The translations under genes were made by a program, and so were the position numbers. From Macrotrachela quadricornifera (Eukaryota > Rotifera > Eurotatoria > Philodinida > Philodinidae): 64,000 nucleotides of DNA. The notes under the pieces were generated by a model. The model was not told the DNA's origin. It saw only the letters and a list, made by a program, of their open reading frames with translations, and searched no databases. Location of the stretch: positions 39,929-103,928 of the forward strand of contig JAJEKB010000456.1 in NCBI GenBank assembly GCA_022393335.1. The letters run 5' to 3'. This document shows, in pieces, positions 1 through 13,336 of this stretch; positions within the stretch are counted from its first letter, which is position 1, and the number at the start of each line of letters is the position of its first letter.

Positions 1-1
1 T

Positions 2-415
2 GAAATTTTAACTAAACGAAATCGTAATCGTGCATTAAATCTTAAAGATACTGGAACTGTTATTCGTGCTGCTGGTTATAGTCCAACAAATAATGAATTA
101 AAAAAATTAATTGAAACAAAATTAGGTACAATATATTCTCATCAATTATATGATTTAAATACAATACAAAATATATGTAGTGGTTTAAAAAAACGTTCAG
201 AAAAAGATGTTCATGATAGTTTACGTTGTTTTGATTATGAACGTAATGGTTTTATATCAGCACAAGAATTAAGATATTTTTTAAGTACACGTGGAGAAAA
301 ATTAAGTGAAGAAGAAATTGATGAAATGTTAAGAGATATGGATATTGATGAACAAGGAATGTTATCAATTGAACAAGCACTTTCTGTACTTTTTGTTGGA
401 GATTATACAGAATAG
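2..415 (+). CDS. EF-hand calcium-binding protein, 3' part only
   Basis: This is an open frame from the window edge to a TAG at 413-415, giving the last 137 residues. Near its end are two helix-loop-helix units. The first loop (FDYERNGFISAQEL) has the D-x-E-x-N-G...E pattern of a working Ca-binding loop. The second (MDIDEQGMLSIEQAL) keeps D-x-D-x-Q-G but has Q where the twelfth-position E belongs, so it may bind Ca weakly. The arrangement resembles the C-terminal lobe of calmodulin, troponin C or myosin light chain; I cannot assign the subfamily. The 5' end lies outside the window. The gene converges on the SIDT gene, with 147 bp between the two stops. An EF-hand family member is well supported, the exact identity is not. 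Confidence 0.85.
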   Translation, partial: EILTKRNRNRALNLKDTGTVIRAAGYSPTNNELKKLIETKLGTIYSHQLYDLNTIQNICSGLKKRSEKDVHDSLRCFDYERNGFISAQELRYFLSTRGEKLSEEEIDEMLRDMDIDEQGMLSIEQALSVLFVGDYTE

Positions 416-562
416 AAATGAACAAAAAAAAAACACATATTTTTCTTTTTTTTCTTTTTATTAAAAAAAATACATTTAAAAAAAATTCAACAGTCAATTA
501 TCTTTATCATTTAGTAGGAAAAAATAAAAAATAAAATAGAAGTTCTTTTCATTTGGATTATA

Positions 563-3500
563 TTAAAAAGCTGCTAGTTCTGATCGTGGTTTTTTTCGAA
601 CACCATCATCAATTGTTAATATAGATAGAAATGAAAAAAATAAACCAAACGATGATAAAATATGCCATATATCATGTGCATCATATGTATTAAGTACAAT
701 ACATGGTTGATTATAAGTTCTTGATATAGCTGGCTGTACTTCGTAGCTTTTAACTTCATTATAAAAAAAATATAATGATGATCCCCAAAAACACATTGCT
801 AATGCAAGAAATAATATAGCAAAACGTGTAAAAGTTTCTCGATGAATTGCTTTCATTATAATATAATATGTGAAATAAAGAGCTAAGTTACCAAGAAACA
901 CAAATAGCAGATGATTTGGAAAAGATTCTGGTTGAAAAATAGCACCATACATAGCAAAACCAATATTAACACAATTAGCTAGAATTAGTATTACTGTGCG
1001 ATTAACATATCGTGGTTTAGAAAAAACACCATTTTCTTTCACAAGTCGATATAAATGAATCTTAACAAGATAAAAATTTCATATAAAAATAAACCATACT
1101 TATTTAAAAACTTACGTGTACACGAAACGACATTTTTAATTTACCCATATAATAAATTTTTCCAGTAAATGTTATAGAAGTAATTATATGAACAATTGCA
1201 TAAGTTATCCAAAACCATTGTTTATCATAATACTATAAAGAAAAACAAATGTGAAATATTTACAAAAAGTAACGATAAATTCGCATATCAACGTACAACT
1301 CCAATAACAGTTATAAAAATAATAGTAGCAAGAAATGAAAATGCACCACCTGAATGTGGATTTATATCAGGATGTCTAGTTTGATAAATTTTAATTAAAT
1401 TTAAAACAGCAATGATAAACATAAAACTAGTATCGAATTGAAAATTTTGTCTTGATGGACATACATGATAACTAAATTAAGAAATTTTATATTATAAATC
1501 AATTTAAATTTTATTTACCATGCACTCATAATACCTTCCATAATTAAACCAATAGCTAAAGCATAAAAGAGGCCAAAATGTTGAGGAATACCGTATGTCT
1601 AATGGAATACAATTAGTTTCAAAAATTTTCCATTATTTAAATCTTTAACTATACCTTTCCTACATCAGGATACGTATCTAGAAATTGAGCATAACTCTTA
1701 TCTCTATAAGACACGAATAATTAATATAAATATAAATTTCTTTTACCTTCTATAAACAATAATAAAAAAAAGTATGCCAAGTGCACAATACCCAATATTA
1801 GAAAAAACATTGTTGAATGCCGTTAAATATGCAAATTGTCGTGTACATAAAAAATTAAAATAACAAATGTCTTCATTGCCAATTGAATCAATATTCAATT
1901 GATATTGCACAACAAGTTGAATAACAGGTAAAGAATAAAAAATAGCAATTGTTGCCATTGATTGAGGATATACACGAAATTTTTGTTTCAAATATCCATA
2001 ATCTTTCAAACATAAGTCACTAACAGTTACGAAACCACGCTTAAAGAAATAAAAGAAAGGTTTTTCTTCAGTTATAGTTTAACCATATTGTTATAATTGA
2101 TTATTATGAACACAAGAAAAAGAAAGATCATTGATTATTAACTTTTCTTCTGTTTACATTCTGTATGTCGAACATGATTTTATTAATTTATACAATACTA
2201 AGTGTTCAAGTTTGATACAATTAACTGTAGTACAAAACATACTTGTTGTTAAACTATGAACAATTTATTAAATGTCTGATAAGAATTTTAAATGAAGATA
2301 CCCTTGGATTATGAAAATAAAGATAGTCTAAAGCATAGATATTTTATTATATCATATAAATGATTTCAAAATGTATATCAGCTTAATAAATGACAATTAT
2401 TTACATATTTTTTTCTGCCTATAACAAATATGTTTTTGTACTTGAACTTAATTCATTTAGAACACTGTAGACAATTAATATGATTTTATATTTTCATTTT
2501 ATTCGATTATTTGAATGTTGACTTATATTAAAACTTGCCTGTGATGTTCCAATAACTTCAATCTCTGACGTTTGACGTTCATATTCACTTCTACTTGATT
2601 CTAATACATTTTCTTCACCTTGAGATGTTCGCCTAGGTTCTTGACTAGGTCGACGGTCTATTTTAAAATCAAACATAAAATTCATATCTTTTATTAATTA
2701 ATACAAACCATTCAGTTCTTGTTCTGTTCGTGATTCTAACAATCCTATAATTATAAAACTTTAATAAATACAAAAATAAAATTCATTTATTAATACATAC
2801 GTAAATTATCTGGACCTAATTCACTACTAAAAATAAAAGAATCTTCAATTATTTAAATCTTGATTAAACAAAAGGAAAAAAAATTCACTAAATATCGGTA
2901 TGTCGACACATAATAATGAAAGCAGCGAGATAAATTAAAAAATATAATCCAATAGTTAAAAATATTGTTATATAGAGATAATTAACTATGATTATAAAAG
3001 AAAGGAAAAAAAAGAAATTCAATTTCAAATATTAACAAATATATATTCATACCATAAGCTGGTGAATGTAATATAACTGTTGCATTTTTTGTTCGTTGTA
3101 CATTAACAACACCAGCTAGATTAAAATTAATAAAATATATTTTTCAAAAAAATTTTACAAAAAAAGAAGTAAAATATTTACCTGGTTGAATTAGTGCTGA
3201 TTCTTTATAATTTAAACAATCAGCATCCGTTGGTTTCACAATAAAAACTAATAAAAATTCATTATTTTTCATAAATTCACTTGACTATAAAAATAAATAT
3301 TAAAATATAATTTATTAAAATTTAATATTATATATTACATAAACATTGAAAGAAGCACTTTTTGACATTGTTTGATAATGTCCTTGTCTAATACCAATTT
3401 CACTAACATCATAAACTGGACAATAAAATGATTGTACTGATACAATACCACATAAATCATCTTTTGATTTTACTTCAATGAAAACATTATCAATATTTGG

Positions 3501-4302
3501 TGGAAATGTAAATTTATAATAGATAGGCGCAGATGGTGAAATAGAAAACTGTTGTTCAACACCTGTTCTAAATTTTCAAAACAATAAAAAAAAATATTAA
3601 ATGAATAAATTAACAAAAAATTATCTTTTCTTACTGAAGTAAATATTCCGTTACATTATTCAATTGAATTGAATAATCAATTAAATTTATATTTGAAGTC
3701 GAAATTTCAACAAAAACTGTACTTATATGTGGTCGAGTACGATTTACTTCATTATGTAAACAAAGTATACGTGCAACACGTGAATAAATCATTCTAATAA
3801 AAATTGACAAAATTTAGGAATTTTATATTCATATGATCCATTTTTACCCATTAGAAAATGCAAATGGAAGTGTCCATGAAACGACACCACGAACTTGTCG
3901 AACAACAACTAAGATTGGTGCATCCTGTTTTACATCGTAGTTCATATTTGTAATAATACGAACAGCCTATAAATAAATAAGAAAAAAAAAGATTTTCTTT
4001 CTATTTTTATATAATTTACTGTTGTTGGATTGAAAGTATATTGAATTGAATATAAATGTATAGTTGTTGAATTTATAGATCCCGTACATAATTCTCCCAT
4101 TGTACAATTTTTACTAATAATCTCTGGATTAATTATAGAATCAAGAGAATTAGATGATAAATTTTCACATTTCACAAAAAACTAAAATCAAACAAAATAA
4201 AAAGAAAAATATCAAATCATTGTATTAAAATAAAATTTCAATATTACTTACAAATAAACTTGAAATAATAATTAGATGTAAATGCATTGCTAGAAACATC
4301 AT
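563..4302 (-). CDS. SIDT: SID-1/SIDT family transmembrane protein (dsRNA channel family), multi-exon
   Basis: The gene runs leftward from ATG at 4302 to TAA at 563-565. Exon 1 (4252-4302) encodes a signal-peptide-like start (MMFLAMHLHLIIISSLF). Exons at 4020-4181 and 3848-3966 begin the extracellular beta-rich domain, with the family-like VVVRQVRGVVSW. A first membrane helix lies near 2890-2960, followed by a hydrophilic cytosolic loop at 2494-2685. The multi-helix C-terminal half has hallmark motifs: NFLCTRQFAYLTAFNN (1743-2009), YHVCPSRQNFQFDTSFM (about 1425-1475) and DAHDIWH before the last helix (563-1042). The His residues of YHVCP and the H-x3-H of HDIWH correspond to the metal site described for SIDT/CREST proteins. 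SID-1 relatives pass dsRNA or cholesterol across membranes; which applies here is inference. An intron of about 430 bp lies near 2060-2490; the other introns are short. No disabling lesion was seen. It is divergent from DZIP1, 363 bp apart. Confidence 0.93.
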
Positions 4303-4665
4303 TAACACAATAAAATATAAAACAGAATATTTTGTGTTTTTATATTTATTCTAAAAATGAAGATTACACGTAATATTCTTCATTTATTTTGACAAATATT
4401 TCAAGAGATAATTCTCTTCTCTTATCTTTATGAATATCATACCTGAATAATCAATTGCCAACAAGCGACATCTAATTTCTTTTAATATTTAAAATATATT
4501 TAAAATTTTAATTTTAATTCACCGAAAATATATTTATAAATTTCAATCATTTTTTTAATATACTTTAATATTACCATAATCGGGATCATGTCAATAGAAA
4601 CGGTTTGTACAATGGTAGAAGTATATGGCGGATGAATTTCCTTCTTTCAAGATTAGTTATTACCT
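4303..4665. promoter_or_regulatory. Shared upstream region between SIDT (-) and DZIP1-like (+)
   Basis: This 363 bp gap lies between two divergent start codons and therefore must hold the 5' ends of both genes; a bidirectional promoter is the simplest reading. It is AT-rich. A pyrimidine-rich stretch ending in AG (around 4640-4652) sits just before the DZIP1 start and could be a splice acceptor. I see no defined promoter motif that I would stand behind. Confidence 0.4.
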
Positions 4666-7600
4666 ATGCAAAATAATTATTATTCAACAGCTGTAACTCC
4701 TCAAAGAGTTCCAGGAAATTTTGATATGAATCATCTATATTTAAGTCCATCTCAACAACAAACCAACCGAACAGGATCGTTTCTTAAACGAAATGAAAAG
4801 ATTGATTGGCGTCGAATTGGTATGAAAATTAAAATAAAATAATAAGAAAAAAAACGAAATAAATCCAAAATGTACTTTTTTTAATATAGCGGCAGTTGAT
4901 GTTGATCGTATTGCACGTGATATGGATTTTAATGCATTACAAGATAATCTTGAACATATAACATTATGTAATATTGATGCTGAAATTGTAAGTTTTTATT
5001 TTTAAAATAAAAAATAAAAAAATATTTAAATAAATAAAGGATTCACGAGCTATGGATCCAAATTTTATTAAACTTTATAAACTGGCTCAATTAACAATTG
5101 AATATCTTTTGGTTTGTTTTTTGAATTTATTAAATTCCATTTATTAAATGTTTTGTCTATAGCTTTGTCAAGAGCAAATAACAACTCATTTAGCTGATTA
5201 TGAACAAGTTAAAAATAAAGGTTTATATGTATGTATTTTTTATTTTTGTTCAATATAATAACATTCTTGAATAAAATAGGAACAAGATCATGCTCAGCAA
5301 GAAATTCAAAAATTAAAAGTTGAGTTACTTGAAACAAAAAAAGAATCAAAAAAACGACGAAAAATGCTTGAAACACAACAAAGAATGTTAATGGCACAAA
5401 ATTCAAATTATCATACAGTATAAAATTCAATAATAAAAATTAATCTTAATTAAAAAAATTTTATTTCTTTTTTTAGTGTCCAGTTTGTACACATGCATTC
5501 TTAAGTGCTAATTATTTACAAGCACATATGCATCGTCGTCATCCAGATTATAATCCACCAAGACGACGTGAACATGATATTGATATTGAAAAAGAAATTC
5601 AACGATTAAAAGATGAATTAAATAAAAAAGAACATGAATTACAACTTGTTCAAGTTCAAAAAGTATATACATATATAATTGTAGCAAAGATTATTTATAC
5701 AATTTCAATAGTGATAAGATTTTTTCTTATTTATAATTTTAAAAGATGTTAATCAGAAATAGTTATCCCAGAACAGCGAATCTTTACTTAAAGACATTTC
5801 TATAAAGACATCAATAAGATTTAAGAAGGGTACCAGAGTATCCTTTGTCGTACGATAATGAATTAAGAAGGCGTCACTTGTTCTTTTCTATATTTAATTA
5901 CTTTACAATGAAGATGTTTTTGAAATCACGAATAACCAAAAGAAATATCATAATTGTTGAAATCTTACAAATAATTTTCGTCGACACTACATATTGTAAT
6001 AATAAAATAACTTTTTTAGAAAGTCGATGAAGAAAAAATTCAGGATCGCGATACAAATATTCGTCAACTTAAAGTAATTTTTTTTTAAATTATTTAATAT
6101 TATTTTTTTTTTTGTTTTCCTTACAGGAAGAAAATCAAGCATTAATAACAAAAACAACAATATTAGATAATACACTTTCACAAATGAGAAATATTCATAC
6201 ACGATCACCTTCATCTCAACAACATGATACTGATATTTCAGAATTATTAAAAGAAAATAAAAAATTATATTCTAAAAATAAAGAACTTGTAAGTTAAAGT
6301 ACGTTATTTTATTCTTAATTAATTATTATTTATATAGGAACAATTACTTCAAACAGAAAAAAATTTTAAAGAAAAAGAATCTATACAACAATATCAACAA
6401 GAAAATGAAGTTAGTTTGTCCTTATTATTATTATTACTAATTATTAATACTGATCTTTATCTATTTCAGTATTTGAAAAAAAATATATCAGATCTACAAG
6501 AGAAACTTAAATTACTTCAAAATTCATCAGGTGATACCAAGCGTTTATCTGAAGAATTAATTGCTTATCGAGATGTAAGTTAACAACAAAAACTACAATA
6601 TTATTTTACCTAGCTTGACTAATATATACATATAGCGATATAACAATGAAAAAATACGTCGTAAGAAATTAGAAGAAGAACTTCGCGAAGCTAATAATCA
6701 ATCGGAATTATTGCGAAAACAACTCTCTCGAACTGTTGATCATAAATTACCAACACGTTCAAATGATTCTTCAGTTCAAGAACCTGTTCCATCTCGAACA
6801 ACTCAAGAGCCTGTTCAAACTCGACCAACTCGACCAATACAAGCACAAGAAATAATTTTACAAAAATATTGTCCACATGTTGTTGAACGAATAAGAGATA
6901 ACCCAAAAGTTTTAACAAAATATCGAGATGAAGCAAAAAAGCAATTTCTGGGAGAACTTGAAGATTATGAAAGTTTAGGCATTGCTGAAGTAAGAAAAAT
7001 TAATAAAAAATTCAAATTAAATTTTTATTGTAGACTGATACTCGTCTGACCGATTTGGATTTTCGAACAAAAATGGAACATGTTTTACGAACAAGACGTA
7101 ATATTCAAGAAGTAAGTCAATCTGGAATTCAAATAGTATAAATAAAATTGTTTTCTTTTAGGATTTACCTAATTTTGAACGTATTCGTGATGATATTAGT
7201 CGAACATTAGACAAACTCGTTAATGAACGGCTTAATGTTCGACATAGTATTACATCTATACGATCAACTAGTAGTAAATTAGTTACATTTAAAGATGATA
7301 ATCAACAACAAAAAGATCCAACATCAATATATGATAGTACAAGAACATTTTCTATTGATCAACGTCGTCTTCCGACAACAACTACAACAACAGTTCAATC
7401 AAAATCAAAATATGATCATAGTCATCCAACAATAAATAATGATTCAGATGAAGATGTTACAATTTCAAATGCAAATGAAGATGATGACGATGAGGATACA
7501 CAACCAACAAAACCAGGTGTTAAAACAGATATTCAACCATCACCAAGAAGAAATCCTCCACCATCTAAAACAACAACTGGTGTTAGTTCATTAGTTTCAA

Positions 7601-9089
7601 CACACATGAGACCATCAACAGCAACAACTGGTGGATCAGCTATTTCTGCACTTGTTCATCAACCAATTGTTAAACCAGCATCAAAAAGAACCGATTTCAA
7701 TTCTGATAGGTAATAAGAAAATATACATTAAGAATGATTGATCATTTATTTTTGTCGTTATTATATTTTGAAGTGAAAATGAAAATGAAAGTGATAGACC
7801 AGTTTCACCAATGAAAGGAAGAAATGGTATTAGTTCATTAGTTACAGCAGGTATGAGACCATCAACAACTACAACCGGAGGATCAGCTATATCTGCACTT
7901 GTTCGACAACCACTTGTTAAACCAACATCAACAACAAACAAATTTAATTCTGACAGGTAATAAGAAAATATATTAAAAGTAATTGATCTTTCGTTTTTTT
8001 TTTGTGTATTTCTAAGTGAAAGTGGGAGTCCAATACCACCACATTCAACCAATATAACAGAAAAAACACGTATTATTGAACGAAAATTATATGAAGCTAG
8101 CACCAAAGGACAGAAACCAACTAGTAATGCTATTGCACAAGGATTTAAACCATCACGAGAATCCTTTGTTACTCAAGTAAAAGAATATTTTTTTTTATTT
8201 TCTTTTTTATAAAAATCTTCATTTTTGAAATCAAGAATAATAACGATGATGATGATGATGATGATAATGATGCAAGTGAATCATTAACAACATTACATAC
8301 AAATCCTCCACCAAGAACATCAAATGGTCCTTTACCACAACTTTCGTATGTATTTTTTTTTCTTAGTTATTTTTAATAATGATCGATTTTGCTCTCTGAT
8401 TTGCTTTTTCGAGTGTATACACACATGTAGAATTTTTGTTTTGTTTTAAAACAAATTATTTCTTTTCTAGTCCATCTTCTGTAAGAACGCAAGCACGTAT
8501 GCAGAATTAAAAAAAACAGATGCTACTTCTCTTTTTCTTTTGCACTATATTTATTGAATGTGTCACCCTTATTGAACTCATTGCACAATCTTATTTAAAG
8601 ATCTAAAGAGGAGAAAATCAATCAGAAATAAATTCCATTTATTTCAGATAGACACATACATATATATGTATACGAAAAATTTCTGATCTTCATCTCCACT
8701 TTAAGGTCTTAAACCAATATTTAATAGCGAGGAGTTTATTTAATAATATTTTTAAACAAAAAAATAAAATAAGTCTTTTCTTTCTAGAGGTCGAGAATCA
8801 GTGAATAATAATCCTTTATCATCAGGTGATGTTTCTCAGCATACTTATGATTCGTAAGTAATTATTTATTTTTCTCATTAAATTTGTAAATTATCTTTAT
8901 TGTTTATTAGTTTATGGAAATTACAAGTTAGCAAAGGTAAAAATTTTATTATCTTTAAAAAATAAAAAAAAGAACAGTAAGAATTTTATTTTTATAGGTG
9001 CTGAACTTCGACGACCACCAACAGCTGATTCAGCTAAAACTTCTAACTTAGATTCCGATGATAATTTAGATGGAGAAGAATCCAATTAG
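4666..9089 (+). CDS. DZIP1: DZIP1/Iguana-like zinc-finger protein, multi-exon
   Basis: The start at 4666 is preceded by an in-frame TAG (gattagttattacct). The N-terminal Dzip-like domain is clear: IDWRRIAAVDVDRIARDMDF, then LAQLTIEYLL, from exons 4666-4819, 4890-4987, 5040-5111 and 5163-5228. A coiled coil follows (5280-5417), then one C2H2 finger (CPVCTHAFLSANYLQAHMHRRH with C-x2-C-x12-H-x4-H, 5477-5543) and long coiled-coil exons to about 7030. The C-terminal part is Ser/Thr-rich and disordered, and includes a duplicated exon (7579-7985). The last coding exon ends at TAG 9087-9089. DZIP1 proteins act at the basal body in cilium formation and Hedgehog signalling; that role here is inferred by homology. 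An alternative terminal exon at about 8472-8509 would end the protein earlier. Confidence 0.92.
7579..7985 (+). repeat. Tandem exon-plus-intron duplication inside the DZIP1-like gene
   Basis: Two units about 247 bp apart (starting near 7579 and 7826) encode near-identical peptides: SSLVSTHMRPSTATTGGSAI and SSLVTAGMRPSTTTTGGSAI, followed by SALVHQPIVKPAS and SALVRQPLVKPTS, each ending in FNSDS. Each unit also carries the same donor and first intron bases (gtaataagaaaatata), so the duplicated segment included intron as well as exon. Reading frame is kept through both copies. Confidence 0.85.
8472..8510 (+). other. Possible alternative 3' terminal exon of the DZIP1-like gene
   Basis: After the exon ending near 8344 (…GPLPQLS, donor gtatgt) there is an acceptor (tttctag) followed by a short open stretch encoding about a dozen residues (PSSVRTQARMQN) and a TAA. 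A second acceptor at about 8787 leads instead into further coding exons ending at 9089. Both joins look usable, so two C-terminal forms are possible. Transcript data would settle this. Confidence 0.45.
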
Positions 9090-9280
9090 TTTTTTTTTCC
9101 TATGTATTGCTTTACTTTGTTTTATGAATATTCATATTGGCGTGTGCGTATTCAAATATGTGTGAATAGATTTGGTAGATTTTTATAGAAGAATTTATTT
9201 AAAATAATATTTGTTTCTTTTTTTTGCATTTTTTAAATTCAGAAAAGAAAATTTTGTTTGAAAAATTTTATTAAAAATAT

Positions 9281-9292
9281 TTCTTTAATTAG
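9281..9292 (+). promoter_or_regulatory. Putative (trans-)splice acceptor just before the WD40 gene start
   Basis: The sequence ttctttaattag ends 8 bp before the ATG at 9301, in a spacer of only 211 bp after the DZIP1-like stop. It looks like the gene's 3' splice acceptors. With no room for a normal promoter plus 5' exon, a spliced-leader acceptor is plausible; such trans-splicing is known in bdelloid rotifers. This is inference from sequence shape only. Confidence 0.45.
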
Positions 9293-9300
9293 ATAGATAA

Positions 9301-12300
9301 ATGGCATTAGAATATAATTTGGAAATCAAAACTCCTAATTCAAAAGTAACTGTAATTGGAAGTAATCCAACAAAACGTGAATTAGTACTTGGTTTTGAAG
9401 ATGGATCTGTACAAACATTTGATCCTGAAACAGGTTGAATTAAAATATTAATTCATTATTTTTCTTATAAAGATTTTCGATTTTAGGTGAACTGATTCAA
9501 CATTGTTATAAGCATAGAGGATGGGTTACTGCATTATGTGCATTTCCTGAAGCTCGAGCTTTTTTTTCAAGTGGAAATGATTCAACAGTTGTAACATATC
9601 ATGGTTAAATTCTTCTTTTTTTGTCTATTTAGATAATTTTAATCTATTCTATTTCTTTTTTCTTTATAGCGATTGGTACTGTTGTTGATAAACTTAATAT
9701 TGGTTCTGTAGCTTATTCAATTTGTTTTCATTCACGTTTAAAACAAGTTATTTTTGGTATACCAGAAGGTAAATTAATAATATTATTATAATTTAGTATT
9801 TATATAATTAATATTTTTTAAAAAAATTTTTCAAAGGTATTCAGTTTCATGCATATGACTTAGATAATGTATCAGGTCAAATAATTCGATATGAACCATT
9901 GTATATAATATGTGAACATGAAGATATAACCACATGTGTATTAATGCTTGATAAATTATATTCAGTTGGTTTTGATGGTAAATTAATTATTTACGATTGT
10001 CCATATGGTAGTTCACCAGCTGTTGCAAAAAAATTAGATCGTGCACATGATGCGGGAATAACATGTTTAATAGCACAAAAAAATTCTATTGATAATAATG
10101 AATGGTTAATGACAGGTTCATTTGATAAAACAGCAAAAGTATGGAGTCTTGATGGGAAACCTATTTTTAAATTTACGGATTTTACACAACCTGTAACAGG
10201 TTTAACTTATGTTCATACAACAAAAACAGTTTGGATCGGTATAAAATATGCTGTCAATAAATTATTAATTAGTTTATATGTTTTTTTTAGCTGCTGGTAA
10301 TAGTTTTGCTCATGTGTATGATCCAAAAAATGGTGAAAATGTGTCAAGTTTTATTGGTAAATTATTTCATTTTTGCAATATAAAAAAAAAAATTTATCTA
10401 TTTATTTTTTTTAAAGATACATTTCTCAATGTTGAAGATACTGAACTTCGTTATAGTTATTTTCTTATGCTTCTTCGATACATACCAGAATTAAATATTC
10501 TTATAGCTTCAACTAATCTTAAACAATGTCTTGGTTGGCGTTATAATAAAAAGTAATTCATAAAAATTTTATTTTATTTCTTTTTATTAATTTCTTTTTT
10601 TCTTTTTAATGTAGTGGCTGTATATCATGTTTAAAAGTAAAATCACCATTAGAAAGTGTATGTTATACAAAAAAGTCACCAATATTAGTAAGAAAAAAAT
10701 ATATATACAAATTTAATCTGCATGTTGATTATAATTCTTTTTTTCTTATTACGATTACTTAATTAGATGTTTACAGGAGATTCCGAAGGTGAGATTAGTA
10801 GCTATCTAAAATATATACTTTGTGTGTTTTGGTTATGTTTGTTGTTAAACACTAAACGAATGATATCACGGGGTAGCACATAATAAATGATTCAAAATAA
10901 TTCCTCTATTTAAAACAATTTTCAACAAATTACAGACTTTATTTTAGATTCATTCGTTAGAGAATTTTCCTGCTCTACAAAACTATTGTCTTTGCTTTTC
11001 AAATAATCTCTATTTTTTAGTACATAATTTAAGACATGAATACCTACTCAATTGTCTAACTGCACCAATCAAAAAGCTCTGATAGGCCGCTTTCTGGCAC
11101 AATGACATTATTATTGTTCTTTTTTTTCGACATAATATAGCGATAGTACTTTTGAACTTAATAATCTTACCCTTTCATTCAGAATTAAATTCTACATCTA
11201 GTGGCACAAGAATAAACATGCCATTGAATAAGTCTTGTCTGAAAAATATGACTTTCCAAAGTGTGTCTCAGAATATCACAACGTGCTGATTCAGAGCCTT
11301 TTTCTTTTGAACAACAACACCGGAAATCCTGAAAAAGTTGTAGAAGCAGAGATTACGAAATTATCTATACATTGATGCGAAATACTTTACTTTCGGCATT
11401 GTTTCTTATTAGGAAAGGCTTACACAAATCATTAGAATCCTGCAGAAAATCGGAAATTGTAGTTACACAATTGAGTAGATGTTCATATTTTAAATTTAAT
11501 GTCAATAAAATAAAAGTTATTCGAACAATAACGACAATAGTTTTGGAGAACAGAAAGTTCTCTTTCGAACAGTCCTAAAATAAAGTCTCTGATTTGTTGA
11601 AAAATATCCTAAATAAAGAAAAACATTTTGTACCATTTATTATGCATTTTCCATTAATATAACTTATTGAATTAATTTATTTCTTTTTTTTAATTTTTAT
11701 TCAAATAGGTAATGTATTTAAATGGGAACAAATGCAATCAAATCAAATAATGTATTCAAGTGAACGTTTACTTAAATTTGAAGGTAAAAAGAATTTAAGT
11801 GATCTAATGGTACAAGCTATATCATTGGGAGATACAAAAACTGATAATAATGACAATAATAATAAAGAATCATCAACAAAATCCAAACGAATACAATCTG
11901 CTACTCGTATTAAAACAGTTGATGAACGTTTACCAGCATATTATGTACGTTCACGTTCTGCAGCTAAAATACGTGAAAGAGAACGTGGTATTGGTGGATT
12001 TGTATCACAATATGCTCATTTACAAAAAAAAGATGATTCAAATACATTAAGTAATATAACAAAAACAGCAACAGGAAAATCAATTCTACGACTATTATTT
12101 GTGGAAAAATTTGATTTAATTATAGCAGCTAGTGAAGATAAAAATATTTATGTTTGGGGATTTGATTTAGAAGCATTAAAAGCCTTAACTACATTACGTG
12201 ATCAACCTGGTAATCTTAATAATATTCAAGAAGGTATTGATAGATTTTTTTTAAAAATATTTTCAAAATTTTGATGTTTTAATAAAGAAGGTGCTGAAGT

Positions 12301-13336
12301 TGCAAATCGTGTGGTTGGTTTTACACTACGTAAAGTATTTAGTGAACACAATAATCTTGTTACTTCATTAGCACTTGTTGATGATGTTGAATCGTTTGGT
12401 GGTGTTTATTTACTCAGTGCTGGATGGGATAGACGTATATGTATTTGGGATTTAACTTATATGACTCTTTTTACAGTATTTAATAATTCAAATCCATCAA
12501 ATATTGATGATGCTGAAATGGCATCGAATGGAAATATTCATAGTATGGATTATAGTCCATATTTAAAGTATTTTGCATATGCTTCAAGTGATATGTGTGT
12601 TTATGTTAGAAAATTTGCAACAAGAGGATCTGACATGCAACTTATGTATATACTTCAAACAAAAATTGATTCCGAAGTAACATGTATTAAATGGAATTTT
12701 ATAACAAATCAATGGGTTACTGGAATGGAAAATGGAGAAATTCGCATATGGGTAATTCATATATTTTTTTTAATTCACCCGTATGAAAATGTCATTTTTT
12801 TTAAAGGAAACAAATGGAGAATTTAAACAAGCAATTAATGTTCGAGGAAGTGTATATACAATTGCTATTGATGACGTACAAAAAGCACTTTTAATTGGAA
12901 CTCAAGATACATTAAAAGTATTTGATATGGAAGAATACACATGTGTACAAACGAATGATGGACATACAGATGTTATTCGGTATAAAAATATTAATATAAA
13001 AAATAATTTTTATTATTCTTATTTCTATTTTAAAGAGATATTTTATTTATTCCGGAAAGAAATCAATATATAACGGTGTCACTTGATCGTACAATGCGTA
13101 TATGGAATGCTTGGTCACCTGAACCATTTCGAAAAAAAGTAGCTGATGTTGATCCTAAAATAAAATTTTCTGAAGATCTTTGGGAACAAATTCGTAATTG
13201 TGTAAAAAATTCCATTGAAGTTGAAGATGCAAATAGTATTGTTGAGAAATATTTTCAAAGACAACATGAACAAAAACGTTTATCAATTAATGATGATCAT
13301 CAACAATCACGACAAGTATCATTTACTAATCCATGA
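9301..13336 (+). CDS. WD40-repeat protein, 12 exons, 827 or 828 aa
   Basis: I placed exons at 9301-9433, 9487-9603, 9670-9768, 9837-10238, 10291-10356, 10417-10552, 10615-10687, 10767-10788, 11709-12233, 12288 or 12291-12751, 12807-12979 and 13060-13336. The lengths sum to a whole number of codons. The protein is built of WD40-type blades, for example LMTGSFDKTAKVWSLDG, LLSAGWDRRICIWDLT and ITVSLDRTMRIWNAW, with a basic linker (residues about 370-430) and a short charged tail. WD40 propellers are protein-interaction platforms. The place between DZIP1-like and coiled-coil genes hints at a ciliary role, but I do not recognise the orthologue. The 22 bp exon at 10767 is unusually small, and the next intron (10789-11708) is swollen by a foldback element. 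Confidence 0.88.
10877..11645. mobile_element. MITE-like foldback element in a WD40-gene intron
   Basis: The left arm (about 10877-11065) and the right arm (about 11467-11645) are imperfect inverted copies. Matching landmarks are caacaaat..agactttatttta at the outer part, then ccaaaactattgtc / acaaaactattgtc, then ctactcaattgt near the inner end. The outermost matched block is cataataaatg. Total length is about 770 bp, inside a 920 bp intron, while most other introns of the gene are about 50-65 bp. No transposase ORF is present. This points to a non-autonomous DNA element, now degenerate. Confidence 0.75.

Noticed and set aside
1196..1384. 62-codon plus-strand frame
   Set aside because: It lies across exons of the SIDT gene on the opposite strand, whose reading has clear family motifs.
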